Shown here: in pieces, positions 22,380-34,756 of the stretch
Position numbering within the stretch: the first letter of the stretch is position 1
Layout of the letters: the number at the start of each line of letters is the position of its first letter
Source: Dioszegia crocea
Taxonomy: Eukaryota > Basidiomycota > Tremellomycetes > Tremellales > Bulleribasidiaceae
Length of the DNA stretch: 64,000 nucleotides
NCBI GenBank assembly: GCA_001600615.1
Contig: BCKK01000004.1
Span: 1 to 64,000 of the forward strand
Direction of reading: 5' to 3'
The notes under the pieces: model-generated
The model's database searches: none
What the model saw: the letters and a program-made list of their open reading frames with translations, nothing else
What the model was told of the DNA's origin: nothing
Made by a program: the position numbers and the translations under genes

Positions 22380-23197
22380 CACTATATAGCTGGATCCTGA
22401 AGCAGCTATGATGTTCGTACTACCATTGTCGCGCTGTGATATCGTTAATTCTTCCACAAGTACTCTGCCTAATGGCGTGCTACAGAATCGCGTACCAGTC
22501 GGAACACATGTGTGAGTGCACGCATCAGATTCAGCAGAAGGATATTCGGTGACCGCACTCTATAATTATTCCGTCCCAAGCTACTTTGACGGTATTAGAG
22601 AGCTTGACGTGAGGTCGATGATATCTGCAGCTATCTGACCATGGTGAAACCGCGCACTCACCATGCCTAGCCAATCTACCTTCCCATCTGGGCACTGATT
22701 CAGGCTAGTTGCACTGTTGCAGCACGCGCAGTGTTGCCGCTTTACTCGATTAGCGTATCAAAATTGAGGGACGAGTTTCTACGACTCGTCAGCTGATGAT
22801 GACTTCAATCTCATCACAGTCTTCCGCGGTCCAGGCTAAGTCCATCGATCGCGACACGATACCCATCGGGATTTCACACCAAGTCCAAGACGACCAAGTC
22901 TGAACCTAGAATTCAGGATGATTCCGCGCCAACGGTACCCTAAACTTAGTGTTCTACTATCATCTACCATCACACTGATATACTTGCCGGTAACCCTGTC
23001 GCTGAATCCGCCGCAGCTCAAGACGCATCTAGTCCCGTCTACGACACAATCTGGAAATCGCCACTCTGTCTCAGGATGACCACGTGACTTGAGGCGTTTT
23101 AGATGTTCCGGCCGGACCCTGACCTAGCTTCAACATCTACATCTTACATCTCGGCCGATATAGGTGCGAACCATTAGCTACTGACGAGACACTCACT
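22380..23197. other. Intergenic region between the two peptidase genes
   Basis: About 820 bp without a supported gene. A 10-bp palindrome TCCGGCCGGA lies at 23107-23116, about 85 bp before the next ATG, and may be a regulator site. I see nothing else. Confidence 0.45.
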
Positions 23198-24099
23198 ATG
23201 ACGGACACGAAGGCCCAGCCCGACTTACATGTAGGTTATCCGGCAAAAGCGTCCGGGAGACTTGTCCTGAAGCCGCTGACGAGTTCTAGCCTGGCAACAC
23301 CCCATCACCACATCCGATCCCTTCACCTAGACCCTCCATATTCCTTCGCACAAGCATATCAGAAGAAACCCCTCGACTCCCTCGAGTACTCTTCACCGGC
23401 TTCTCCGTCTTTCCTGGCGCTCCTCTAAATCCCACCGAGCATCTGCTACCCCTCCTCTCGGCCTCCTATGACGCAGGCCAATACACCGACCTCTGCTCGT
23501 CATTCTCCACCGCTATATTCCCCGTCGAATACGCTACAATCTCAGACAACCTCTCCAGCCTCATCGATCGAGATCCCATACCTGACATTGTGGTCCATTT
23601 CGGCCTGCACGGAAGCGCAAAGGCGATCACGCTGGAGACTGTAGCGAGAAATCGCTGTGCCGGTCATCCAGACAACATCGGGCACTGTCGCTCCGGCAGT
23701 ATAGTCGACGGAGGAGACATCGTGGACAACCGTGAAGAGGTCATACCTTCCCGGCTACCTCTCAATGACATACATGCCGAGCTATCCCGCCGGGGGATAC
23801 CGGTGGAATGGTCAGACGACGCCGGCGGGTACCTCTGCAATTACATCTTTTACCTTTCAGCTTCCACCTCGACCAAGAAGCCTTGCCCAGAGTGGATGCC
23901 AGGGATGGTGGGGTTTGTGCATGTGCCCAAGCTTGCGCAGGAGACGTGGTACGGCGGGAAATTCGGCATGGAAATGGAGGTTTTGAAGGATGCGGCAGAG
24001 GCGATTTTGGAGGTTTGTTGTAGGGAATGGATGGTAGGGCGGGATAAGAGCGTAGAGGCTGAGAAGGATCGTCCATCTGGTACTGTAGACCAATTGTAG
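23198..24099 (+). CDS. Pyroglutamyl-peptidase I-like protein, intact copy
   Basis: Two exons: the first encodes MTDTKAQPDLH (23198-23230), then an intron of 59 nt (23231-23289, GTAGGT donor, CTGAC branch, TAG acceptor), then a long exon to 24099. The family C15 pattern is complete: RLPRVLFTGFSVFPGAPLNP, the Glu region ITLETVARN, the nucleophile in GGYLCNYIFYLSA, and the His in GFVHVP. It should hydrolyse N-terminal pyroglutamate in the cytosol; there is no signal peptide. It is a tandem paralogue of the interrupted gene just upstream and differs from it clearly, so the duplication is not recent. The C-terminal 45 residues are charged and not part of the catalytic core. Confidence 0.88.
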
Positions 24100-24254
24100 C
24101 CTGTATGTAGCTCGTATTAAGGTAAGATCCCAGCCACACGCACGGATATGGGTTGTAGGCTCCTTTGTTTTGGCGGAGGCGAAAGACCCTCCTCCCCATT
24201 GTACATCCAACATGTCAACTCACTTCTGCGCTGGAACCCCATTTATCTGTCGCA

Positions 24255-26847
24255 ATGAGCTCGGAAAGACATCCCAGGCGATTCGACGTCGACCCAGACC
24301 CAGCTATCGCTCACGCTGGGCCTTCGAGACTCATGACAACCCGCCAGTCGAGTCTTGCCATCCGTGAGGGTCCCTCATTCACTCCAGCTCCCAATCCCCG
24401 CCTATCGCGCCTCCTATCCCGCATTGGCCAAATACGGAAACTCGATGAGGATTCTATCGAGCACAAGCGCGAGCGACGCGTCGCCATGCGTCAGCGGGAG
24501 AAGGACAGGAAAACCAGCGCGGCGGGAGAGACCGAGTCTGTCATTGAAGGGAGCAAGGGCGAGGCGGGCAAAGCGTGTACGGCTTGTAAGAAGACCAAGA
24601 CGAAGTGTTTGGGTACTGGAGACGGGGTCTGCGTACGCTGTCAGACTTCTGGAGAGGTGTGCGAGTATCCGCAGCAGCGGAAAAGGGGCAGAAAAACGAA
24701 TACAAGGTGAGTGTTGGGCGCAGGTATTCTGCCGGAGGGTGTGTTTTTGGAACCGGATGTTTCTATATCTCTAGTCTCTGCTTAAGAATTGGTGATGTTC
24801 TCAGGCTCTAGCTGATCGCCAGTATCCAATCTCTGCTGGACGAGCTCGAGGACGAGCTACAGACCATCTTCCGGGACCCCTCCTCTGTTGGCCCTCGGTC
24901 GTCTTCTCCATCACGCACACAATTCGCTCTGGCCGACATCCCTGATGTACGGGTATCGACTCACGCGGCGCTACATAACCCACTGGGTGTTCTAGCTAGT
25001 GCAGCAGCGGCAGCCCCTGATCGACCTCTGGAAGATACAGTACAAATCGACGGATCATACTGGAACAGTCGGTCTCTATTTCTATCCCCTTAGATTTCAT
25101 GCTGATTTTCCCAGACATGTATTCTGTCAAGCCAGAGACGGACTTCTCGATGGATCCGGTACTCCGAGGCCTTATCTCAGAAGCAGAGGTTGATCTACTG
25201 GTCTCATTGTGAGTTTCCCAGTTATAACCGCTAATACGCAGCTACTTTCGCAATCTTCGCCCCTACTTCATGCACCTTGACCGACTGGTCCACACCCCGA
25301 CATTTCTCCGTATCAACTCCCCATTCCTCACTACGGCACTCTGCGCAATCGCCTCCTCCTTTCATCCCTCAACTTGTTCGCTTGTCTTCCGGCTGACAAA
25401 CCACGCTCACCACCTTGCCGCTACGGTTTTCGCCAATGGCAATAAATCTTTGGAAATCGTCCAGGCTTTCCTCATTCTTTCCCAATGGGGTCCAGCTCCG
25501 ATTGGGCAAGACCGAATGGAGGATCGATCATGGCAATACCAGGGACAAGCTATGAGGTTGGCGTGTGAGATCAGGCTGGATCTTCCGATGGACCGGGAAT
25601 ACGTCTCGATGTACAAGGTGGAGACGAGATTGGGAGAGGAAGCGGTGGATAGATTGCTGGCGTGTAGGAAGCGGAGCTATCTTCTGGTGTGTCTGAGCGA
25701 GATTGCGTGAGTCTCAGCTTTTCTCGACCGGACACAGGCTGATAAGCAGAATGGCGACACAGAGCGGCAGAGCGGATACGACATCTGGGCACCGCCTATT
25801 GAAAGGTGGGTCATCCTGTATTTCACCGCTCTCATAGCTGATACCTCCAGATCCAATGTTACCTTCCAGCTTTGCTGATGACCCCATTAATGAGCCCTTC
25901 AAAGCGTACATTGTGCTCAATCACATCTTTGCTCGGTCTCTACATCAGTGGCATGGGACGGACAAGGATGCAGCTGGGACATCTGGCCGAGAGGAGTTTG
26001 GAAGGATATGGGAACGACCACTCAAGACCTGGAAGAAAGACTGGATGGGCAGATGTGAGTTGAGATGCTTGTCTGGCTTGAGTGTTTACTGAAGGTTTCA
26101 GATCGAGCCGTTGACGTGCACTCCGTCAATACCCATATCATGCTCATCCTCCTTTCTCTCCGGATTCCTGGATCTGACACCAGCACGCAAACTCTTCTTC
26201 GGCAGATTTGCGAGTTGGCGGTTCAGCTCATTGTCATTGTTCAGAAATGGTACGACGAGACGGATTTCTGGGCGCCGGGAGGTTTGGCATATGCCCATAA
26301 TTTCCTCATCATCAACATCGCGTGAGTTGTGGAGTCATTTGCCAGAACATAAGCTAACTGTCTAGGTATGGTGCTGTCCTCGTGCACAAGCTTGCAAGTT
26401 TGACTGGTACCGACAGGGTCGCAGAGGTATCTACCCGAATCGAGCGGATAGCAGTGATCCTCGACCAGATCGCCGCGGGTCGTATGAATGCGTAAGCTCT
26501 ACCGCTCTCTACCCTCCGAACTTCACTGACTTCTCAGGAACTCTTTCGCCGGCTACTATGCCACTCAGCTCCGTGCCCTCACTTCGACACCGAAGCCTTA
26601 CCTCCCTCCGATACACATGACCCCCCATACCACTATCCCCACTCAGCCGCTTCATGGCCAATTCGACTTCTCGTTCCTCCCCTTCGAGCCATCGGGATTG
26701 AGCAGCGGACTGCATGATGGGACTGGTATCAATGGTGGGACTGGACTGGGCGAGGGAGGAGACTGGGACGCGACGCTCATGGACCCGATCTTTGCGGCTT
26801 TCCTTACGGACCCGGAAACTCCAGAAGTGGATGGAGCACAACAGTAG
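24255..26847 (+). CDS. Zn(II)2Cys6 fungal transcription factor
   Basis: Starts at MSSERHPRRFDVDPDPA. The binuclear zinc cluster CTACKKTKTKC, then CVRCQTSGEVC, follows the spacing C-x2-C-x6-C-x7-C-x2-C-x6-C, with a basic QRKRGRK tail. The zinc cluster lies about 100 residues in, behind a basic region (HKRERRVAMRQREKDRK). After an intron, a coiled dimerisation-like segment (SLLDELEDELQTIF) follows. The later exons show the middle homology region of fungal regulators (PYFMHLDRLVHTPTFL, then VQAFLILSQWGP). The C-terminus is Gly/Asp/Pro-rich, perhaps an activation domain. A nuclear DNA-binding regulator; the target is unknown. It is downstream of the peptidase pair in the same direction, without evidence of a link. 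Confidence 0.9.
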
Positions 26848-27092
26848 CGGAGAACGTAGAGTCATACATTGGGCGAGACGACTGCCCCCGTACATGTGTA
26901 TAGACCATAGACCCATGCATTGTTGTGTATAGCCCCCTTGCGCTAGACATGTATAGTGTGGCACGCACGGAGTCAGGTCTGGCTGCTGTACGTAACAGCC
27001 AAACTCAAAGCCATCACTGAAAAACGCCAGCGCATACCTCATTCACCCTCCCATCTCTCTCCTCGTCACATCTATACATATCTCAGCCCAAC

Positions 27093-29461
27093 ATGGACCC
27101 CACAAAAGCTCAAACACAAGCAGTATTCGCCCATCTGAAGGCTCAAAAAGCAAACAAGGTATGTCGTCCGATTCCAGGCTCACAACTTGAGTGTTTGGAT
27201 CGACCGGTCGCGTCGAACTACCTTTGGAGGATCTAGGCTGACTTGCTGTCTAGGTCTGCTTCGACTGTCAGGCAAAGAACCCTACTTGGACTTCTGTAAC
27301 TTTCGGTATCTACCTGTGCCTCGATTGCTCAAGTGTGCATAGGAATTTGGGTGTGCACATCAGTTTTGTTCGGTAGGTCGGATTTTCTGTCTGTGCGCGA
27401 GGAGGAATGGTCTACTTGTGGAGATGGCAGTAGGGAGACGCGAAATCTGAAGAGGACACACGTTGGGCTTTTGACAGTGCTCGCATCTCAATCCTACGTT
27501 GTGGTCTGCCTCACATGTTCAGCCGGCAAAGGGGCATCAACAGGAGATCCGTTCGCTGATTGCACAGCTCCACCAACCTCGATACCTGGTCTCTGACCCA
27601 ACTACGCACCATCAAAACCGGCGGTAATGCCTCTCTAGCCGAATTCTTCACCAAGCATAACGGCTCAAACCTCCTCCCTCCCGGCAATTCGGATGCTAGG
27701 GGCCGGTATACCAGCAAACAGGCGGGGCTGTATAAGGAGGAGCTAGCAAGACGAGTTCAGCAGGATGCGGTCAAGTGAGCACAGTCAATTCTGCACCTAG
27801 GACACAGCTGAAGTTATAGAAACCCCCACGGCATCCACGTCGATGGCCTCGAACTCACCCCTCTTGCCGCTACAACTCCTACGGCCGACAAGGACGATTT
27901 CTTCTCCTCATGGGACAAAGAAAAGGCCAAGCCTACACCAGCTGCTGCCGCTAAACCCTCCGCGGCGCCTCCCTCAATCGGCATGGCCTCTCGAGCTCCC
28001 GCTGCTACTGGTCCCCGAACCGTCACTTCCTCCTCCCTCCGATCAGGTGCCGGAGCAGGTGGTATCTCTTCCCGACCAGCCCCTACATCCCGACTCTCCA
28101 GCTCGACCACTACCACTACTTCCGGCACTACCCCCAGCGCGGGCGGTAAACTATCCAAACTCGGCGCGAAGAAGGCGACTACGTCCATCAACTTTGAAGA
28201 GGCACAGCGGAAAGCCCTTGAGGATGAGGAGCGGATCAAGCGGTTGGGATATGATAAGATCCGGGAAGAGGAGGAGGCGCGGAAAGTCAAGGAGAGGGAG
28301 GCAGAGGAGCGAAAGAGGGCCAAGTCAGCCATTGGATCTGACATCCCGAGGGGAAGTACACCGAGTAATGGGAGCTCTAGGGCGGTAGATGACGCGCCTA
28401 AGCCTGCAAGATTGGGCTTTGGACAGGTCATTGGTGCTGCTGCGGCCCCGGTTACAAAGACGTGAGTTTATGCTGTAGTACACCTGTCAGTATGGCTAGT
28501 AGCTGATGAGATCAGGAGAGCGGTTCAGGAGGATAACGTCCATGTCGCGAGAGAAAAGTTTGGACAGCAGAAGGGTATGTCTCTTCCCTCTGGCATTTTG
28601 ATCTCGTCTCTCCATTCCCTTACCACTTCCTGCCCTCCTCTCACTCTTATCTTATTTACGACCCGTCTGCTGCCTTCCTTGTCGGCTATTTAAAATCTCC
28701 ACCCTCTCCTCTCTATTCCCTCTGCCTCCTCTTTCCGCTTCTATACCTGGTGCCGGTTGAGATACCTACCGCCAAACTCCATGCCTCGCTTGTTCTCTTT
28801 ACCCTCATACCCCACTCCAGTTGTGTGCTTCTGAGGAACTATTTCAGCCTTCCTCGCTCTACCACTTCTATACCTCCGCTGCACCATCTGCATATTCTCT
28901 TTCACTCAACGTCTTCAATTCCCGAATACGTCGTACTGACTCACTAGGTATCTCCTCCGACATGTACTTTGGCCGAGGCGCACACGACCCCGTCTCATCC
29001 TCTGAAGCCCAGGGCAGGCTCAAGGAGTTCGCCGGCGCAACTGCCATCTCTTCCAACGCCTACTTTGGCCGCGACGATGAGGAAGACGGAGAGGGTGGTC
29101 AGGGCGGGATGGGTGGAGGTGGAGGTGGTGGAGGTGGAGGAATGGATACCTACCTTGGGGAATTGGGCGAGAATGAGACTATCCAGGGGTTGGAGAGGGG
29201 TGTGAGGGATATGGCAGGGAGGGTGATGGCGAATCCGGATGTGCAGGCTGTTGGGGAGCAGTTGAGGAATGGTGTCTTGAAAGTGAGTCAGCTCTCTCTC
29301 ATTGTGTATTTGAGTGGAACGGCAGGTCAGCAGCACGAGAATGCTAGAGGGCGGAGCAAGTGGACTTGGGCGACTGTCAGGCCAGAATGAGCTACTTTAT
29401 CTTGGTTAGTGGCTGATCAGTACAGCTCTCGGACTATCTCTCTTCCCTCGAGACCCGGTAG
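27093..29461 (+). CDS. GLO3: ArfGAP of the GLO3/ArfGAP2-3 class
   Basis: GTPase-activating protein for Arf1 in COPI retrograde transport. The ArfGAP zinc finger is split over exons: CFDC, 16 residues, CLDC, then [20 protein letters not shown] with the arginine finger. A Ser/Thr/Pro/Ala-rich middle and a charged helical stretch ([16 protein letters not shown]) follow. The class marker is the repeated ISSDMYFGR and ISSNAYFGR motif near the C-terminus, the Glo3 regulatory motif known from ArfGAP2/3. A Gly-rich run follows, and the last exon ends [11 protein letters not shown] at 29461. Two introns are unusually long (about 200 nt after FVR, and 373 nt at 28575-28947). Confidence 0.92.
28687..28695 (+). 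promoter_or_regulatory. TATTTAAAA inside a long GLO3 intron
   Basis: A TATA-like box followed by a C/T-rich tract within the 373-nt intron. An in-frame ATG (28962) lies 14 nt inside the next exon. It could drive a short C-terminal form of the protein, but this is speculative. Confidence 0.25.
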
Positions 29462-30471
29462 ATCTGAGTGTTGGGCTCTCCTCCGCAAGTCTGCCTTGCA
29501 TCCCTCTACATCTCGATAGTTCCACCTTGCCTTTCCGAATGACCCAACAACCACCGTCATCCTCTTCCTTGATCTTCCCGTCAACTTCACAATTTCTCTC
29601 CTGCTTGTAGATGAATGCTCGTATTCCCGTCTGTTCTATATCTCGTGGTGCTTCTAGCTTTGTGGATGTATGGCGTGTATGGAGATCCCAGATTCGAAAA
29701 TGAGATTCTGCAGCTTTGCTGTCTCTCCCATTCCAAGACGCATTCAAGCCAAAAGCCAGGGAGTACGGTGCCAGTCCTACTCGCAACGTCTCATCAATCC
29801 AACGCCAATGCATTTACAGGTACAATACGTGATCAACGGCTGGACCAAGCGCTTACTTTTGAAATACCCTCTTAATCTGAATAATGTCAGCTTAGCTCAG
29901 ATTGAGACTGAAGATCGACACCGAACCATCCAACACAAAATGAGTTCAGGATAGATTGGGATGTGAAAACGCCGTCCCCCGCACGACCCCAGTAGTCTAG
30001 GGCAGGCGGTCTATTAGGCAGGATACCAAGTTCGAAGAATCGAACAATCAATTTGCGCTAACCTAATCGCCTCGAATTCCTGTGGTGTTTTGGCAGGTAT
30101 CGGGCACTGTCTAAAAAGGTTGCGGGTGGGATAAGGGATGAGATAAGAGAAATGCGAAATGAGAGATGAGGATGAGGGATGGGATTAGAGGAGGGAAACC
30201 GAAGGGCGATTGGGTATTTGGAGCAAAATCCCAAACCGAAGCGCTAAATCCCACCGCCATGTCTTCCTGTCGACCTGCTCCGCTCCAGGTAGATCTTTCT
30301 TTCCCTCTTTCCGTTGGTCCCAAATCCAACCTCTTCCGACACCGTCCAGAAACCGCCAATGTAAGGTAAAACAACTCACAATTAGATTCCCCTGGAACCT
30401 TGTCCGTCGGCCAAATCCCAATCACAATCCAACCATACCTGGCCTTGCTCCACCGACATCCTGTCCAGCAC
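29462..30471. other. Long intergenic region
   Basis: About 1 kb with no supported gene. A purine-rich low-complexity run (GGGATGAGAT-like repeats) lies around 30125-30195. Open frames on both strands overlap without motifs. Confidence 0.45.
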
Positions 30472-30659
30472 ATGTCCAACCCAGCAACTCCCACCATCAG
30501 GTCCAGCTCGAGCTCACTGGCTAGGCGAAATAGGCGGGTACCGGTAACGAGCGGTCGGCGTCAGAATAAGTCAGACGGTGTGAGTACTCCTACTCGCCAA
30601 GAGCACTACCGACTGACTGAGCGCCCTTCATCCGATAGGTTGACAATCAGAGAGTATGA
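30472..30659 (+). CDS. Possible 42-residue basic protein
   Basis: An ATG (MSNPATPTIRSSSSSLARR) opens a 108-nt exon (30472-30579). A consensus intron follows (GTGAGT donor, CTGACT branch, ATAG acceptor, 30580-30638), then a 21-nt exon to TGA. The total is 129 nt. The product is Ser/Arg-rich and basic, without a known domain. The good splice signals are the only evidence. Unspliced, the frame is also open to 30669, and an upstream exon is possible. Confidence 0.28.
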
Positions 30660-30858
30660 AGATGAATGACAAGATGGAGATGTTTTTGCCACAGCGTTGA
30701 AGTTTCGATTTAGCTGGGCCGGCATTAAAACTAACGCCGAGAGGTGTACGTAAAACAGACCCGTGCGTTAATGTTTCAAGATTTTACTTTTGGCCAGGCT
30801 AACTCTCCATCTATACCACCTTGACCGTATCCGTATCATATACTTACTACTTACGTCT

Positions 30859-31948
30859 ATGGCGATGCCTACGGTAGAGGTCAACGAGGACCTAATGGAT
30901 GATGCGTCCAGCAATGCCTCGTCCGACGTGGACCGATCGACTCCCGAGGAGGCAGATCTTAAGGCGTATGACACACTCATGCGCAGCCGACTGCCCTCCA
31001 TTCCGCCGGTGGATATGTCCTGGTTGATCAATCTGTCAACTGGAGTCAGTAAAGCTGGAGCTGCTCAGCTGGTTGGAGGGGAAGAAGCCGAGAGGGAAGA
31101 AGAGAAATCAATGAGTAAGGCGGAGAAGCAGAACGCGAAGAAGAAGCGGAGAAAAGAGAGGGAGCGGGCGGCCAAGATGGCTGCTGAGGCTGGGGCGAGA
31201 GAGGGGGGAGGCGATGATGAGTCTGGAGAGGTCATTGAAGTAGCTACTCGTGAGCTCAACCCTAGCTTCTCGGGATTCAGATGAAGTGTAAGCTTATGAA
31301 GCAGCATTTCCACTATTCTCCGCCAGATCTGTGGAAGCGATCTCTATCGTACGTCCCAGGGAGGACTATCCCCTACCTTCGTAAGTCAGATGCGAGCCTC
31401 TATAGTATATGTGTCCCGTAGCTGACTCTTGAAGAAACCCGCGACACCAGCCAATATCGTCATCCACAGCGAGCAAGATCCACCTAGTCGCACTTGCCTC
31501 CGCAGCGAATTGGGATCTCTCGCTGGAGCCTCCACCTGCACATTCTGCTTCGGAGCCGCTTGCACCGGGCTCTAAGTCTGATCTCGAAGACATGCCGACT
31601 ATCCACTTATCCCCAGCCACCCCGAGCTCAGCACACAATGCGCCAACTCTCATCCACATTCTTCCGCCATATACACCCCTTCCTCCTCCAGTCCCAAAGA
31701 AAGCCAAATCCCTGCACGTTCACCCAATCCTTCGCCTGCCCCGCTGCCCAGATACCGATCCCGCCCAATCCAAACTCTCACATCGGCAACGCCGTCGGAT
31801 GGCCCGTGTACAGCCGTACGACACGCCTCCTGCGCGGTTCTGGGCGCCCGAGGTGGGGTTGGGAGGGAAGGCTAGGGGATATGCTTATGGGTGGAGAGGG
31901 AGTGAAGAGGGACGAAGGGAGAAAAGCTGGGGATACGTCAAGTCGTAA
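30859..31948 (+). CDS. Unknown basic protein with coiled/charged centre
   Basis: Not recognised. My three-exon model is 30859-31249, 31327-31348 and 31435-31948, 927 nt, 308 residues. The introns have donors GTGAGC and GTACGT and acceptors CCAG and GAAG; the second has CTGAC just before the acceptor. Exon 1 encodes an acidic start (MAMPTVEVNEDLMDDASS), a conserved-looking SRLPSIPPVDMSWLINLSTG and a strongly basic helix (KAEKQNAKKKRRKERERAAK). Exon 3 is Pro-rich, then basic and aromatic (KLSHRQRRRMARVQPYDTPP, PARFWAPEVGLGGKARGYAY). The charge pattern suggests a nuclear or nucleolar RNA-associated protein, but this is a guess. The 22-nt exon is the least certain part. Confidence 0.5.
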
Positions 31949-32907
31949 AATGTGCAGAGCGGAAAGAGCTGGCCAGGGGATGAAAGGATTCTTTGTGAGT
32001 TTAGTTCCATTTCTCATGGATGACTTGATAGATCTCTGCAACGCGGATACAAGCTGACTGGATACAGGCAAGAATATCTCGTATACTCAGCTATGCGCCG
32101 CCTCATCATCGTCATCAGCTGCGTCACTAGCTCAAATTCCGGACGTGTTGCAACCGGCTCGACCTGGGATGTCTGACGCCCTATATCCTGTTCAAGTAAG
32201 TAGATAGCGTAGGTGTATTGGTTAGGCAGTGCTCTCAAGCTGATGGTTCTAGGAAATGAGCCATGGCCATCTTGCCCGTCCTACCTCGATCGGTATTCGG
32301 ATAGGTGAACTCCAGCGGCCAGCGAAGAGGCTGAATACTGTTGGCGCAGGGCGTGTCTTCAGCTAGGATGCATGGATCTGATTAATCTGAGAAACCTTCC
32401 CAAACCACCATGCTGTGTACACCTATCAACTGCTATAGACAGTCGATGCATACCTCCCGATGCCCAGTCAGGCACCAGCCCCCCACCTTACCCCCACCCC
32501 AGGGGCGAAAATGATGAAACGTGCTCCCCGCACCATTCGGCATCTCTCCCGCTCCTCCACATCATCACGTTTCACCATTCGCAACACTTCCCGCTTCATC
32601 CCGCCTCTCAATGACAGGCGCGGAGCACCCAATGCTTGTCTGCTCGACCTGCGACGCACGTTACCCGGACGCAATGTGGACAGTAATCGAGCAACACACG
32701 TTCTTATCAAGGGTTACCCAATGCGGCTAGTGCCTTACTCCCTAAAGGCCTAATCTTCGGAACGTGCCTCGGGCTAATCTGATTGCCGACCATCGAGGTC
32801 TTTTGTCCCGGCGTGCATATATAAGGAGTGAAGTAGGCGTATGGTTTGAGTGTCCACCTTGTACATACTCCTAAACCTCTCCCTCAGCCAATCCCCAGCT
32901 CTCCACG
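31949..32907. other. Intergenic region
   Basis: About 960 bp without a supported gene; small frames such as 32460-32753 have no motifs or splice context. Its end is the promoter of the glycerophosphodiesterase, with TATATAA at 32818-32824, 84 bp before the ATG. Confidence 0.45.
32818..32824 (+). promoter_or_regulatory. TATA box of the glycerophosphodiesterase gene
   Basis: TATATAA, 84 bp before the start codon, followed by a CT-rich stretch typical of fungal leaders. Confidence 0.5.
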
Positions 32908-34570
32908 ATGCTCGCCTCATCCACTACTCTCGCCCTCCTCTCCCTCCTCGTTCTTGAGGCATCTGCGTCCCCCGTCCAGCTCAAGCAGCGATGGGCATAC
33001 GAGAAGTACTTTGACCTCCAGGGTCACCGGGGTGGTCGTGGCGAGTCAGTAGAGAGCACCCTGCACTCTTTCGCTTGGGGCTTGTTGGCCGGTGTTACGA
33101 CTTTGGAAATGGACGGTGAGTCTTAGGTCTTCTCAGAGTTGGCTGGCGCTGTACTGACATCTCAGTCGGTCTCACCAAAGATGGTGTCCCCATCGTCTGG
33201 CACGATGAGATCATCGATGGGCTCAAGTGCAAAGACACTGTCGCGGCCAGCAAGAACGACACCATGTTCCCTTATGTCGGCAAGAACGTCGCCAATCTCA
33301 CTCTTGCCCAGATCAAAACTCTCGATTGTGGAAGTTTGAGGATTGACGGTTTCCCTCTTGCTGGTATGTCCCCCTCTTTCGCCTTCCTCTCGGGCTCAGC
33401 TAACATGAACAGAGGTCTACCCCGGCACAAAGCTCTCAACCCTGTCAGAAATGTTTGACTTTGTCGACTGTGCGACTTCCGATCCCGTCCTCTTCAACAT
33501 TGAGTCCAAGATCAACCCGGATTTCACAAACCAGACTAGGAGCCCACAGGACTTTGTGGATGCTATGGGCAAGGTGTTTGTTGGTCGGGGAGAGGCGGTT
33601 GTGGATCGGATCACTCACCAGTCTTTCGATGTGAGTTGGTTTTTTGTTCTTGGGGTTTGGTAGTTGGGACTTAGGCGGGACAGAGGAATCGGCTGGATAT
33701 CTTCTCGCGAACTAGGATCATAGCTCATTCAATAGTGGCGAGCTCTGGTTCTGTCCAAGGCGCAATACCCCACTCTCCGCACCGCGGCTTTAGTCGATGA
33801 CACCACGAGTGAGTCTTGATCTCTGCCCTATCTACAACCCTTTCTGTCTCAAAGCCTATCATCTCAACCCGCTTCTGGTGGATCTTTCTACTGATCTTCT
33901 GAATCATTCCCAGACTTCTTACTGACTCCACCACAGTCTACCGCAACCCCACCCCCTCCACCACCGGAAACTTGACTACTCACGGAACCGGCCCTTCCAA
34001 CTGGCTCGCGGGTATCGACATTGATTCTTTCCCCGGTGCGACTATCGGGGAGCGAGTCGCAAGGGCTGCCAACTCCATCAAGGCCGACATCTTGTCTCCT
34101 GTCGGAACTGCTGTAAGTCTTCACCCTGCACGCTCGCCAAATTCCACACCAGTCTCCATATCTAGTCATGGCGTTAGACTTTGAGCATTTTGCTGACTCC
34201 CCAGTACGCCTCAACTGTCGCTGATATCGCCCTGCCCAAATACATCCCCTTCACCAACAAGACAATGGTCGACACTGCGCACTCGCTCGGTTTGGAAGTT
34301 GTCCCATGGACCATCAAGTGAGTCATCTTCATCTTCACCGTCTACCTCCTCTGGGAACCAAGCTGACATATCAGCCGCAAGAACGTCATTGAATACCTCC
34401 TCGCTACCGGTGTTGACGGTATCATTACCGACTACCCCGAAGATGTCCGAACTTTGCTCGAGAGGCGCGGCAAGGCTCTTGCTCCCAAGGCGAACGAGGA
34501 GCGAGTTATGGGTTGTCTCAAGAAGCTTGTTCAGCTCACTGGTGAGAACTTGCCTAGTAAGGGATACTAG
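32908..34570 (+). CDS. Secreted glycerophosphodiester phosphodiesterase
   Basis: Hydrolyses glycerophosphodiesters to glycerol-3-phosphate and an alcohol. The N-terminus MLASSTTLALLSLLVLEASA is a signal peptide. Catalytic motifs of the GDPD barrel follow: LQGHRGGRGESVESTLHSF (first His-Arg), TTLEMDVGLTKDG (Glu-x-Asp) and VPIVWHDEII (second His). The later strands FNIESKINP and GLEVVPWTIN, and GVDGIITDYPEDVR at the end, complete the barrel. Seven exons are joined by 45-110-nt introns; the stop is at 34568-34570. Expected outside the cell or in the secretory path, where it could release phosphate or choline from lipids. Confidence 0.88.
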
Positions 34571-34756
34571 GCGAGTGTGAGAGGCAGAGGCGAGAGGACA
34601 GGCAAAAAGGAGAAACGTGAGAAGTATAGAATTGACAAAAGTATAGTGCTGCTCGTTTAGATGGTCTTTGTTGGGTTTTTGGTTATAATCACACATGCAT
34701 CATTTGGGATGTACCACCATGGACCTGGACTCTTGATCTGCCCGTAAAGCTTACAT

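Noticed and set aside
27814..28431. Minus-strand frame of 205 codons
   Set aside because: Antisense to the Ala/Ser/Pro-rich middle of the GLO3-type gene, whose frame has domain support.
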